Assembly (NCBI GenBank): GCA_963971575.1
Contig: OZ020624.1
Span: forward strand, 811,001 to 875,000
DNA from: Liopterus haemorrhoidalis
Lineage: Eukaryota > Arthropoda > Insecta > Coleoptera > Dytiscidae
Length of the DNA: 64,000 bases
Reading direction: 5' to 3'
Shown here: in pieces, positions 11,611-22,541 of the stretch
Numbering within the stretch: the first letter of the stretch is position 1
How the letters are laid out: each line of letters begins with the position of its first letter
Translations under genes and position numbers: made by a program
The notes under the pieces: model-generated
Told to the model about the DNA's origin: nothing
The model's input: only the letters and a program-made list of their open reading frames with translations
The model's database searches: none

Positions 11611-12364
11611 AGGTCTGTAAATTAAGTAACCGGCCTGATTTAAACAAAAAAAAATTCGAATTGAATTACAATTCAATATTGTCGCCCTCAAAATAACTTC
11701 CTTGGGAATCCACACAGCGCTGGAGACGGTTCTTCCAATCCTAATAGCAGTGCTGGAACTCGGATACTGGAATAGTTTTCACCTGGTCGATTACGGACGT
11801 TTGAATGTTTTCCAGTGTCCCAAAATGACGTTCCTTGAGGTGATTTTTCAATCTTGGGAAGAGGAAAAAGTCACAAGGACTCAAGTCATGCGAATAAGGA
11901 GGCTGAGGAGCCACAGGAATGTTTTTACTGGACAAAAACTCGTTTATTGAAATTGCTGTGTGACAAGGCGCATTTCTCATCCCCAATTCATTGGTTAAAA
12001 TTTGATGTACGGTAGTGTGAATCAAATTCAACTCTTCCCCGATCATTCTGACTGTCAACCGACGATCTGAACGCACAAGATCCCGGATTCTGTCGATATT
12101 TCCATCGGTTCTTGAAGATGAAGGCCTTCCGCTGCGTGATTCATCTTCAATCAACTCTCTTCCTTCTGAAAATGTTTTTAACCACCAAAAAACCTGGGTC
12201 CTTGACAAAACACTGTCCCCGTAGACCTGCTGAAGTTTTGCAAAAGTTTCTGTTGCACTGTGCCCAAGTCTGAAGCAAAACCTGATAGCACACCGTTGCT
12301 CTAAATGATTGTCACTCACACTGAAGAAATGGTAGTCGGAGCATATGGTCCAAACATTGACCAT
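11611..12364 (-). pseudogene. second mariner transposase with the same type of central deletion
   Basis: A 207-codon open frame (11741-12364) reads the N-terminal HTH part (RFCFRLGHSATETFAKLQQV, VFWWLKTFSEGRE, RRLTVRMIGEELNL). It jumps after NELGMR straight to NAPCHTAISINEFL and SHDLSPCDFFLFPRLKNHLK. The first two catalytic aspartates are lost; the frame itself is open across the junction. The left terminal repeat is visible at 11611-11637 (TGTAAATTAAGTAACCGGCC); the right end is lost against another mariner scrap. Confidence 0.85.
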
Positions 12365-12423
12365 CCAACTACCATCTGTTCTGTTTTCTACAAAATTCCC
12401 TTAACGGAAAAAAATTCGCATCT

Positions 12424-12555
12424 GTGGTTGATATCAAAATTCACCTGGACAGATTTATCGAGAACAAATACGGAACCTTCTGGAGAGATGGCATTATGAA
12501 ATTGCCTGAGCGTTTGTCCAAAGTGATAGAAAATAATGGACAGTACATTTATTAA
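12424..12555 (+). pseudogene. mariner transposase C-terminal scrap, opposite strand
   Basis: Plus-strand reading VVDIKIHLDRFIENKYGTFW then RDGIMKLPERLSKVIENNGQ and YIY-stop matches the C-terminal tail of mariner transposases. It abuts the minus-strand mariner at 11741-12364, so two different insertions meet here. Confidence 0.75.
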
Positions 12556-12605
12556 TAAAAGTTTTTTTAGAATCTATATTCTATTGATTAAAAGGTGAAA
12601 AAAAA

Positions 12606-13502
12606 ATTGATGTGAAGTGTGAATATTCACACATTTCAGGGTTTCGCAGGTATATATTAAGTGAAAGCGGTATACTGAGTGTGTAGGACAAATTTTACTT
12701 TGTAGTAATCACGGCAAAATGAACGATATTTTTAAAATAATTTATCGTCTGTTAATCATATAATAAGACTGGTTATTAAATTTACGCTCTTAAAAATTAA
12801 ATACAACATTTGTCAAAATATAACTTGCAATATAAAATGCAAAAAAAAAACAGAAAAAATAAAATTCACTCCGTACTCGAACTCGAAACCCTTCGTTTCC
12901 AGCGCATATTAGCTTACGACACCAGTGCTCTAACCCATTACGCTATCGCACGCCTTGCATGTGAGTGTCTTACATTGGTATAACTTTTGAACTTTGTGAA
13001 CCAAAAACCACAAAAAATGCGTTATTTTCCGAAAACATAATCTGATCAAAAATTCCTGTTGTACTATTTCGGTTCACACCAATATACATTACTTAGAATT
13101 TTTTTAGATTTTTAGTTTAAACCATCTGGGCTACAGGGTGTGGGACAAAATTTTTTTGCACAATTTTGGCAAAAATCGCATCAAAATAATTTATTTTGCA
13201 AAAATAAAAATTTGATTGTTAATCCACGTACTAAGGGCTTTCATTTGATACCCTACCCAAAATTTAAAAAAAAAATATGTTTTCGATGAGCACATATTTG
13301 TTTATATTTTTAGGGGGTATGTTTTTAGATGTTTTAGTATTTTTCCTATGTGCGGGTCAAAGGGTTGTATAAGCATGCCAAATTTCAACTCTCTAGGTTT
13401 AGCCGTTTGGGTACAATTTTTACCGAACAGACAGACAGACAGACAGACGACAAAATGACGGTATAAGGGTTTTTTGGTCATACCTACAAAACCCTAAAAA
13501 AC
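12606..13502 (-). mobile_element. tRNA-slot element, copy B
   Basis: Reverse-oriented full copy: right end GTGTGAATATTCACAC at 12621-12636, left end ACCTACAAAACCCTAAAAAA at 13480-13500, CAGA microsatellite at 13429-13448. It carries a tRNA-like module different from that of copies C and D. Confidence 0.8.
12869..12954 (-). other. tRNA-like module in copy B
   Basis: Minus strand: GGCGTGCGATAGCGTAATGG (A-box-like TAGCGTAATGGG), ending in B-box-like GAGTTCGAGTAC, then ATTTTATTTTTTCTG, a possible pol III terminator. The first bases and the 3' part match copy A, but the anticodon region is longer. Confidence 0.65.
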
Positions 13503-13579
13503 GAACGGACTTATGTAATAACCCAATAGATATTTTAGTTTTTAAAAATTGAGTATTCTTACTTTGTGGACATCCCTCG

Positions 13580-13625
13580 ATAAAGAAAAAATTCATTAAC
13601 TTTTTCGTCCATCCTGTATAAAATA
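13580..13625. repeat. mariner-like terminal scrap
   Basis: The block AAAGTTAATGAATTTTTTC with GATGGACGAAAAAG (minus strand) resembles mariner ends. No partner end was found. Confidence 0.35.
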
Positions 13626-13799
13626 AACTTAAATCCTTTATTTGCTGTTGCAACGTTCAAGTCCTCTTTAGTCAAAAAATCAAACAATATAAGCTTCTTT
13701 TTTGAAATCCAATCGGGACTTGAGCTTCCCATTACTTTTCCAATATTGAAAAAGTGTCAGTTTTAAAAACAGATAATCTCTTAAGAGGATCCTATACTC

Positions 13800-14560
13800 T
13801 TTGCGTTAGGGCATCTATCGTTCCCGCCTGCTCCCCCCAATTCAAGGAGGCGCGGACGATATCACTGACAGTACACTCAGAATCATAACACACATTACAC
13901 ACATATTTGTTATTTTTGTGTATCAACGGTCTGAGATATCTTTCTCAAACCTCGTGCAACGTTCGAAAAAAAATTATGCGCTTTAAGATTGACAATACTT
14001 AATTAAAATTACGATATCTATTTGAAGAACATTTTAAAAAATCAATACAACAAAAAATAGTTTTTAAAAAAATAAAAAAATAAATAAGCGAATTAAAAAA
14101 CTTACCAAGAGATTTATAGGTACATATACATTTAGTGTTTAAAACAGTTTTTTTGGACTTTTAGCTTCCGCAAAAATGTCTATTAAATCTTCATACCTCA
14201 TTAATCTTGCTCGATCATTTCAATCGGACACAGTTTCGGACATAGTTTCTTTAATATAACGGAATTTACAGGTAATTGTTTAAGTAATTCCCATCTTTTC
14301 TTTTTTACACTGTTGCTAAAAAATACATAGATTTGGCAAACAATATTAAAATATTCTGAAGCTTGTTGCCTGCGGCTATAATGTATTCAATCGGTCCGCG
14401 GAATTACTATTATGCGTTCTCATTCGCTCGTTATTGCCATGATTGGAAGTTCAGTGTTGCGCATTTTTGTCGTCCAAAGAACTGCAAGGATTTTATGCGG
14501 AGTGAGAGAGAACACATTTACCGCGTATTTTCTGAGATGGATTTTACTTTATTTTGAAAT
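13800..14560. other. unassigned sequence
   Basis: No supported gene. A small open frame at 14363-14557 has no recognisable motif. Confidence 0.3.
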
Positions 14561-14705
14561 TTTTCATCAATTCGGCGCCCTATAATTTTGGTTTTGCGCC
14601 GCGCCGGGGTGCATTCGCACTGCCAGCACCCCCGGTTGCTACGCCCCTGTACTTAAGCTATTTTTTAGGAGAACTATTCATCAGATTTACACTAGAACAG
14701 GTATC

Positions 14706-14790
14706 TGCAACCTTTACACGTCGGGGCCGCATTTAATAACGAAATTTTACATTTTTTACGTCGCGGGCCGCAATCAGTAACAAATTTTTT
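14706..14790. repeat. hAT-like terminal sequence
   Basis: Sequence of the type TCTGCAACCTTTACACGTCG followed by GGGGCCGCA and, 40 bases on, GCGGGCCGCA resembles common hAT transposon ends. The other end was not found. Confidence 0.4.
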
Positions 14791-15425
14791 TTGGCGGTTT
14801 TAATTCCTTTTTTAATTTCTCTATTTTAAGATCTTAAGTTTTTGTTTACGTCGGTTTACATAATTTATTTCGGAGTAAAAACCCCTAATGTGTCAGATGC
14901 CTAATCAGCTCGGTAATGTGTTGACTACGCTGGATATGAAAAGAAAATATTATATTTTCCTACTGGTGAGCCTACGGGATTCAGCCGTAAGCTGAATAAT
15001 GACATTTACACAATGACGCTAGATGATGTTTATTGGTCTTTGTCATAAACATAGATTGTTGGAGCAAAAGAAAGCGATTGTTAAATGTGCTCTGCAAGTA
15101 CATTGTTATATTTCAGAAATTCAATACCATTTTTACATTGCTAGAGTGATGATTAGTTTCTAGTTTTCTGGTACTCTGTTACAGTTATTAACTTTGTTAA
15201 TCCTGTGCTTTGTAATTAATAAAACTTAAGACAATATAGAAAATAATTTTATAAATAAGATCGGAGTCAAATTATGAATTACATTAATTTTTGTTTATAC
15301 GGACTGTGCGATCTGTGTTGCGCAAATACCATTCGTGTATTGTATTCTATACCAACTTTTTAATAAGTAGATAGAAAGGACAACACAAGCAGATTGTGAT
15401 AATATATGTTTTTGTCGAATTGTGA
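14791..15425. other. unassigned sequence
   Basis: No confident feature. Confidence 0.3.
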
Positions 15426-15806
15426 GTGATCGAAATAATGAATTCACGCAAGAGTTCATATAAGACACGACTTTATCTGAGTGCCAAAAGAAAAAGCAAG
15501 AGACAAAATTATAATCTTAAAAAGTATAATAGGTGTAAAAAAAACGATATGCCGTTTCAAGGAAAAAATACATTACTACATTCCGCGGACCCGGCTAAAG
15601 ATGAGTGCATAAATTTAGTGAATTCTAGCGACAATATTCAGATTTCAAATTTTGGGTATGTGCAGCTTTCAGATGGTTCTCCAAACTATGGCTCTACAAA
15701 CGTTCCCCGGGCCGGTTTAATTTGCCAGTCGGCTACTACAAGATACTTTTCAAAACATGTCGTATTACATCCTTTGCCTTATTATTATTCGTGTTATTTT
15801 TTATAA
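15426..15806 (+). CDS. uncharacterised small basic protein (hypothetical)
   Basis: Open frame of 126 codons. A second methionine at codon 5 (NSRKSSYKTRLYLSAKRKSK) is a likelier start. The first 40 residues are very rich in Lys and Arg, the middle is polar, and the end is hydrophobic and aromatic (PLPYYYSCYFL). It does not match any family I can name. It lies inside the interval bounded by TTAAGAGGATCC repeats, and one copy of that repeat (variant) follows 20 bases after the stop, so it may be transposon-derived or the first exon of such a gene. The basic N-terminus would suit nucleic-acid binding (inference only). Confidence 0.35.
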   Translation: MIEIMNSRKSSYKTRLYLSAKRKSKRQNYNLKKYNRCKKNDMPFQGKNTLLHSADPAKDECINLVNSSDNIQISNFGYVQLSDGSPNYGSTNVPRAGLICQSATTRYFSKHVVLHPLPYYYSCYFL

Positions 15807-15972
15807 ACTATCAATTAAAACAGCCTTAAGGGGATCCTACACTGTACACGCAAAGAAATCACTGTATTTATATTTCAGATAAAGGTTAATTATTATTTAT
15901 GTGCATATGGTCTCAATACCTCTAATCTGTTAATTGATTTAGTTGTCGTCTGTTTAAGCAGTTTCTGTCAAT

Positions 15973-16350
15973 CGCCCCATATTTTGGCTGCGCCCGAGGC
16001 AAAGTGCCTCCCAAAACCGGCGCCCCATTATTGGCCGCACCCGGGCAAAAACATCCTACAAAAGCTGCGCCCTATTCTTTGACTGCGCCCGAGGCAAAAG
16101 CGCCTCTACGAAAGTTGCGGTTGGTGGCGCTGTATTCCGGACGGTGTCCCGAGTCAGAGCCGCTTGTTGGGATTTTGCCGCGGGCGCAGCAAAATATGGG
16201 GCGCAACTTTCGTGGGGGCGCTTTTTCCTCGGTCGCAGCCAAAGAATGGGGCGCCGCTTTTGTAGGATGTTTTCCCCGGGCGCGGCCTAAATATGGGGCG
16301 CTAGTTTTGGGAGGCACTTTGCCTCGGGCGCAGCCAAAATATGGGGCGCC
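15973..16350. repeat. GC-rich foldback repeat
   Basis: A roughly 378-bp imperfect palindrome centred near 16161. The left end CGCCCCATATTTTGGCTGCG recurs inverted at the right end. Each arm consists of 2-3 units of about 60 bp with the core GGGCGCAGCCAAAATATGGG. Its GC content is far above the surroundings. Long open frames on both strands (16004-16411 and 16072-16365) are by-products of the GC-rich symmetric sequence. Confidence 0.85.
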
Positions 16351-16355
16351 ACTTA

Positions 16356-16800
16356 ACCCCTTCAAATATAAAAAAAAATATTTATTTAAAAAAACACTAA
16401 AAATGACTTAGTTCCAACCCTTTAATGATTTTTTTTTTTGATTTATTCAAAGGAATACTAAAATTAACTTAATCCACCCCTTAAAATACAAAATTTTAAA
16501 TTTATTTTAAAAAACTAATATGTATATAATCCAACTCTAAAATACATTTTTTATTTATTTATTCAAACGAACACTTAAATTTACTTAAGCCAACCCTTAA
16601 AAAACATTTTTTATTTATATAGTCAAAAGAGCACTAAATTTTACTTAATATAACTGTTAAAATACAATTTCTTTTTAACCAAATAATCACGAAAATTTTC
16701 TTAAGCCAACCCTTAAAATACAATTTTTTTATTTATTCTAATTCCCACCAAAATGTGCTTAATCCAACTCTTAAAATAATCATTTTTAATTTTAAACAAA
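16356..16800. repeat. AT-rich degenerate tandem repeat, about 70-75 bp unit
   Basis: Around six units with the core CTTAAGCCAACCCTTAAAA, followed by a T-rich stretch and 'atttattca'. Variation between units is high. Confidence 0.7.
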
Positions 16801-16825
16801 AGAAGACTCTACCTCTTATAGTTAT

Positions 16826-17000
16826 GGCCCCAATTGTGTACGGCCCGAATTGTCCATCGCCCCAGTTGTGAATGGCCCCAGTTGTCAAAAGCCCCAATTT
16901 TGTACGGCCCGAATTGTCCAATGCCCCAGTTGTTAATGGCCCCAGTTGTGAAAAGCCCCAATTGTGAACGGCCCGAATTGTCTTACTGCCCCAGTTGTCT
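16826..17000. repeat. tandem repeat of 64 bp built from 16-bp subunits
   Basis: Nearly three 64-bp units, each made of four 16-mers of the form GCCCCAGTTGTNNANN or GCCCGAATTGTNNANN. The hierarchy (16-mer inside 64-mer) is regular. The frames over it (16834-17037 plus, 16733-16921 minus) are repeat artefacts. Confidence 0.85.
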
Positions 17001-17009
17001 GGTTACCAT

Positions 17010-17930
17010 TCTGATCTTAAAAATTAGGATAAATTAATTAGGAAGATTTAAAAAGACCGATAAATAAATTATAAATGATTTTTTCCCTCTAAAATATTTT
17101 AAAATCTTATGTTTATACTGAAATAATCTATGAAATAAATCTTCCGAAAGATAATAATGACCTTGGATAAGTTTTGTCACTTTTCTTACTTGACTGTACT
17201 TGGGGCGGAGTTTTATAGATTCATACTTCTGTCCGCTAGAGGCAGCATATTTTCAATTAAAAAAAATCATTTTGACTATTCGAATTTTGCAGTACTACTA
17301 ACTAATATAAGTCACAGTTGTGTATGTATGTACAATCGACACATTAAACTTTGCTTGCATTGTGTATTTTTTTCATTTTTTTTTTGTTTTTCTTTACTTT
17401 CAAATTGCTTACTTTGCAAGTGCAATTATTCATAAACAGGAAGGAATTTAAGAAAAAACAATCAACAGGATCAAAGATTTATATATTATCTTTACATATG
17501 TTTTTGTTAAATTTTGATCAGTTGATTAGCGTAGGTAAAATCCGACAAGTCCTAACATGTGTTTTACGTTCCGCGCGGACCGGGTATAGGATCCTCTTAA
17601 AATTGAATCGTGTATTTTAATATAAAACAATAAGTTTGACCGTTTGACCTCTAAATAAAGATTGATGGTTGGATGTTAATGACGAGAGGATTATAAGGGT
17701 CGGATGTATAGAAGCTTTGTGAAATTATCCATTTAGAACGCAACTCGCAAAAACATGCGCAATACGCACAAAGTGAAAAACATATTTCATTATTAATGTT
17801 GCACGTGGTTCACGATAATCTCCTCGCACTTTAATGGGGAGCGCATAAGAGAGCTGGCTATAGGAGCAATGCTGCGTTTAGATATTTCTATGCGGCATAA
17901 AAGGGCTGCACAGTTGTGGGAAGCTCTGAT
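17010..17930. other. unassigned AT-rich sequence
   Basis: No gene supported. The open frames are dominated by Phe, Leu and Ser from T-runs. Confidence 0.35.
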
Positions 17931-17931
17931 A

Positions 17932-18190
17932 TACAGGGTGTTTGTTTGAAACGGGGCACCCCGAAAATCTCCTTTATTTGTAAAGATACAAAAAATCTTC
18001 AGAACAAAAGTTAAACTAGACAAAAAGTCCCATCTAAAGGTTACTATAAGAATTCTGAGGCACTTCCGGTTTCACCGGAAATGATGTCAACTTTTGATCT
18101 AGCATAGGGAATCGATAATTTTATATTTTTTTCCTAAAAGTACATTAAATTAGCTTTACAATTACACCAAAAAGTCATATTTTTATGTTA
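17932..18190. repeat. transposon end-like sequence
   Basis: Begins TACAGGGTGTTTGTTTGAAA and GGGGCACCCCG, a pattern common at termini of insect transposable elements. The partner end is not visible. Confidence 0.35.
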
Positions 18191-18280
18191 ACCATTTCAA
18201 AATGGCGACCATTTATTTACAAAATAATAATCAACATAAGTTTTACAAAGTTAAACGTAGCAAGCTTTGAAAACAATAAA

Positions 18281-18945
18281 AAAATCCCGCTTAATTGGGA
18301 CAGTAAATTTAAGATCACAGTACATATTATGTTACAGATATTCTCAAGAAAAAATATGTACAAAGAATTTAATATGATGCGCTTCATATCTTTTTGATTC
18401 ACAAGATGAAAAGATATATTTAAAAAACTAACAAATATCAAGTTGAAGATTGTAAGGATTCAATTGTAGAAAACATTAAATCAAAACATGAAAAATTAGA
18501 CGAAGATGACGATGATGATGATGATCCACCTGTTCCTGTGACTAACCAGGAGGTAAAAAAATGTATGGCCGTGTTACAGCGTTATTTTACGCAGGAAGGA
18601 AATGAAGGGAGCCCTACATCCGCACTGAATACCTGTGCTGATTTTGTAGAAGTGAAATGCTACAAAAACAAAAGACAGACTACACTTGACGCATTTTTGC
18701 AATGAATTAAATCGTACGTACCTATTTATTATTTTATTTTGGAATTTATTATTATTTTTTCTTAAAAGTTTATATTTTTTGGTTATATGTAATTTATAGT
18801 TTTATCCAAGAGTTTATAAAATAAAATTATTGAAAGAAAAATATGCATTGTTTAATTTTATGTGAAATTCGGTTAATTGGGGCAGCCGCTTAATTGGGCC
18901 AAAATGCCTAAGTCCCGATGTGTCCCAATTAAGCGGAATCAACTG
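18281..18945 (+). mobile_element. pogo/Tigger-like element, left-truncated
   Basis: The right end reads inward TACAGTTGATTCCGCTTAAT and contains two more TTAATTGGG(G/C)CA blocks. The left part starts within GCTTAATTGGGACAG, so the outer 10 or so bases are missing. It encodes the C-terminus of its transposase. A second member of the family, with both ends intact, is at 42843-43583. Confidence 0.85.
18430..18705 (+). pseudogene. Tigger-type transposase C-terminal fragment
   Basis: Open reading YQVEDCKDSIVENIKSKHEK, then LDEDDDDDDDPPVPVTNQEV, KKCMAVLQRYFTQEGNEG, and a tail CYKNKRQTTLDAFLQ-stop. An acidic linker and a final (Q)TTLDAFL motif are typical of Tigger/Jerky-family transposases. The DDE core is absent. 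Confidence 0.75.
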
Positions 18946-19280
18946 TACATGACAAGTTATACCTACTCAAGTCAGTAATGAATTCAGGCTGTTTTAAAAT
19001 GTTAAATAATATAATTATACAATTTTCATTACATACTTTCCAGTAAGGTTTAGATTGAAATCGCAAAAAGCAATGAAAAATACTTTTAACTGTAGTGTTT
19101 TTTAAGTGGTAAACGTGGGGCGACGTATTCAAATTATCATTAATGTCAAAGCGTGGCATGTCGCTATTAAATACAACTTACTCACTAACACCAACATAAA
19201 TACAACATTTAAATTTGCAAAACATTACTATTCAACGAATAAACAACTCAAATAAATCTTTCAACGCTCACTTTCAGCTC
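18946..19280. other. unassigned spacer
   Basis: No feature recognised. Confidence 0.35.
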
Positions 19281-19287
19281 TCGCACA

Positions 19288-20284
19288 ATAGGGGATAGGC
19301 ATGATTTTATTTTAATTTTTTATTATATTCCTCTTGTTGCATATAAACAAAAAAACAGTTTTGCATTTTTTTTTTTATTTGAAGGCTTAAAAATCTCATA
19401 AATGTATGTAGCGCGCGAAAACGACGTGTGACGTCATACCCCTTCTAAGTGACGCAGTACACTACTAGCCTACCCAGTGTACTGCGTGCAGCCTACCCAG
19501 TGTACAGCGTGCAGCCTACATAGTCTGTTGTGAACTTATTTGCTTGTATAACTTTTATAGGTTATGTAAAGTTAGAGTGACTTTAATTAAAATAAAGTTT
19601 AATTCTATAAAAAATAAAAACAATTTATACATGTTTACCGAATTAAATTTTATATTAAAGTATATAAAATATGGAAGATCCAGGCCCCAGTACTTCGAAA
19701 CATAGTCGAAAATATTGTTTAGTACCGATGTGCACAAATAGTTCAAATAGAAATCCAAAAAAACAATTTATATCATTACCTGATGGCGAAAAATAACAGA
19801 AAAGGCGAAATTTGTGGCTGAAAGCTATGAGGCGAAATAAAACCGGTATTTCAGAAAAAAGTAACTTTAGTTGTAAGTTAGTAAGTAAACTTTATGTTGT
19901 GTGCATAAATGCATCAATGTTGGGTAAATTATCACTCTGAGCCCTAACAAAATCTTTATCTGTCATTTTAATAATAAATGCGTGAAAAATTGTTTAAAAA
20001 CAAATACAAAACTCTCGAACAATACAATATACACACGTAAAGATTATGTTGTAGCTGTATCTGTGACGTCAAACCCCAGTCGTTTGACGTCATACTCTGT
20101 CGTATTTACTCGGCAACCTTCGCGCCGTGGTCGGCTTATTTCAAATTTACAATATTTTAATTAAAAAATTTGGCTATAATATTAAATAAAATGTGATTTT
20201 TGTTTTGTTAGGTGACATAACTAACATTAACATATCAAAAAAATGTAGTTTTAAGGAAATATAAATTTTATGCGTATCCCCTAT
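19288..20284 (+). mobile_element. element with ATAGGGGATA inverted ends and a THAP-domain remnant
   Basis: Left end ATAGGGGATAGGCATGATTT and right end (reverse strand) ATAGGGGATACGCATAAAAT define an element of about 1 kb. It holds a THAP zinc-finger exon remnant at 19671-19874. P-element-like transposases carry THAP domains, so a P-type or related origin is likely (inference). Confidence 0.65.
19671..19874 (+). pseudogene. THAP zinc-finger domain remnant
   Basis: Reads MEDPGPSTSKHSRKYCLVPM, CTNSSNRNPKKQFISLPDGE, K-stop, QKRRNLWLKAMRRNKTGISE, KSNFS. This fits the THAP pattern C-x4-C ... F ... P ... R ... W ... A, and then a GTAAGT donor falls where the C-x2-H part should follow. One in-frame TAA disables it. 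THAP domains bind DNA. Confidence 0.7.
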
Positions 20285-20392
20285 TATATTTATTATTAAC
20301 AATTATCATGAGTTGTATTGGATGTGTGCAAAAATGTTGATCAAGTTTTTAGACCTTTGGTACTAACTAGAAAGCCTAGGACACAGTGATGG

Positions 20393-21087
20393 ACGCGTAA
20401 GTTACATGATGTAAGTTACCTCATTGTTGACGCGTAAACAATTGATGTAAAGTAAACACAAAAACTCTTGTAAACAATGTAAACAATGATTTAGACATGC
20501 GCACTTGTTTTGAATTACAGAACCTCATTTTCAATACATTTTTATAAATAATAAAATTTTAATGAAACGATTTTAAATGAAAAAGTAAGTATATAAAATT
20601 AGGACAAGCCAATATACATATTAATAAAAATCGAATTTGCATCATTATACAGGTGTTACATACAAATTAGTAAATATGAATATGACAAATAAAAAACTTT
20701 TTTCTTTAAAAAATTCAGTATTTTTTTAATAACAAAATACATTAAATTTCACCTTTAAGAAAATTAGCCTATATTTTTTAATAACGAAAAGATTCATTGC
20801 AAATTTTGCATAACGCCCTATATTTTCTTTCATTTTCTTTAATTAAAACACAACCTAGTTCTTCAAAACTATTCCTTCGGTTTCTTCCCACCATTTTTTA
20901 AATAAATTTCTTGTTTTGAAATGAATATACTTGTTCATTAACTCTCTATTATTCGTATTAAATAACTAAAACTAACCTCATTATTTGACAGTTTACAAAG
21001 TTTACATTGTTGACAAGTTTACATTGTTTACATTGTTGACAAGTTTACCAATTGTTTACATAAGTTTACACGTAAACGTAAACTGTG
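20393..21087. mobile_element. hAT-like MITE with TGTTTACA subterminal repeats
   Basis: Starts near CAGTGATGGACGCGTAAG. Both ends are crowded with GTTTACA/TGTAAAC blocks in several orientations (20400-20500 and 20990-21090). The interior is AT-rich and non-coding. The exact right terminus is uncertain. Confidence 0.5.
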
Positions 21088-21124
21088 GGACATAGTAAGG
21101 CGTATGGGAACACCATTCGAACAA

Positions 21125-21519
21125 AGTGGAAAACTTTTGTTAACAAATTTTTTTCGAAATATTTTTCTGTTGCTAAATATTCGCAAAAATCTTAAAATCG
21201 ACACGATTAAACTCCCATTTCTAGTCAACCAATTTTTACCAAAAGTTGATCAACTCGTGCCATTGATGGCAGAAGCTTAAATATGAAGTTTCATAAAAAT
21301 CCTTTTAGCCGATTTTACTCTGCACGTGTACACAGACAGACAGACGGACGGACGGACGGACAGACGGACAGACGGACGGACAGACATACCGACAGACATC
21401 ATGCTAAAAATAGTCAAAACGTTATGTAGGGACCTCAATTCGTGGAGATCCATCGAAATCTCGAAATGTCAAAATCGGTATGATCACAATACTTCCCTTA
21501 TGTATGTTGGCGGTCGGTA
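21125..21519 (-). mobile_element. GTCT-microsatellite element, truncated copy 3
   Basis: Reverse orientation. CAGA/CGGA tract at 21335-21395; the end reads ATGTTGGCGGTCGGTAA at 21503-21519. It lacks the GGCCACAG end. Confidence 0.75.
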
Positions 21520-21770
21520 ATAACAATAATAGACCTATGATTCATCTTCATGCAGTGCAATTCGCTTATGTTATGTCTATTATAAACCAGTCTGTAAATA
21601 TAAAGCTAGCTTTATAAGAGACGCATAAAATAAGTGCTTTGTATGACATCAAGATGAATCAAAGGACTGTCATTGTTCTGTTAATAATAAAGATAACAAT
21701 GATAGACCTATGATTCATCTTCATGCAGTGCAATGCGCTTACGTTATCATTTATAAACTAGACTGTTTCG
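21520..21770. repeat. direct duplication of an 80-bp block
   Basis: The block GATTCATCTTCATGCAGTGC, with flanks 'atagacctat' and 'cgcttatgttat', occurs at 21530-21600 and again at 21700-21770. Confidence 0.65.
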
Positions 21771-22540
21771 CATAAGCATGATTTGTGACACATGTGCACT
21801 ATCGTGGATTGTTTGTTGTTTATTTTGCTAGAATATCGTGTTAGGGTTAAGTGAAATAATAGTGTTTCATAGATAAATTAAACTATGAACTAACCTGATG
21901 AGATACTGGTCGAGGGTTGCATAGTCATACCAATGGAACAAATTTCCGTTTCACCAGCCCACATTTTCCACAAAACAAAATAAAACTTTCCACAATAAAT
22001 AAATTAACTAGCAAACAAGAGGGAACATTTGATAAGGTGTGATATTTTGATAAGGGAGGAAGGGTGGGGGATAGTTATAGAGGGGTAACACATCGTGTAC
22101 GGACGGAGCGTCAGATAGCACTGACGCCTGGGCACCACCACTAGAGGCTAGCGGCTAGAGGTGAACTGAACCGTCTTTCGGTTCAACACCGAAATATCCC
22201 GAAGTGAACGAAGGATCGAGCTGGGAAATCAGGATATCTACGTCCTTAAAGCTTCGGCTACCACCAAGCTTTTATCCTTTACTTAAGGCTCAATTATGCC
22301 TAACTTACACGGTGTTTCTAGTAACTCGTACGAGTTACTAAAACCGAACATTTCCAAGTATGCACGAATTTCCAATAATTCATCCAAGTACAGCCTTCAA
22401 ATATTCAATATGCATTGCATCCATAATATTTCTTATTGCTGTGTCTTCATCTTATTTGTTTTTATGAGGGCCGCTTTTACAAACCTCGGATAACTATTGG
22501 GGGTATAAGCTGTTCACTTTTGTAAGGACAAATCAGATCT
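21771..22540. other. unassigned spacer
   Basis: No gene supported. A less AT-rich patch at 22090-22270 contains short inverted motifs but no recognisable product. Confidence 0.35.
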
Positions 22541-22541
22541 A

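Larger units (their letters stand above)
13781..17601. mobile_element. possible composite element bounded by TTAAGAGGATCCTATAC
   Basis: The 17-mer TTAAGAGGATCCTATAC occurs at 13781-13797 and as its exact reverse complement at 17585-17601. A variant (TTAAGGGGATCCTACAC) lies internally near 15826. The interval holds one small open frame, a GC-rich foldback and tandem repeats. Ends this short can arise by chance reuse of a repeat; no transposase or target duplication was identified. Confidence 0.35.

Noticed and set aside
11702..11950. Plus-strand frames over mariner transposases (also 267-656, 25047-25358, 29316-29564)
   Set aside because: They are antisense shadows of the recognised minus-strand coding sequences.
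16004..16411. 135-codon frame and its antisense partner at 16072-16365
   Set aside because: Both come from the GC-rich palindrome, which lacks AT-rich stop codons. No protein motif and mirror-image composition.
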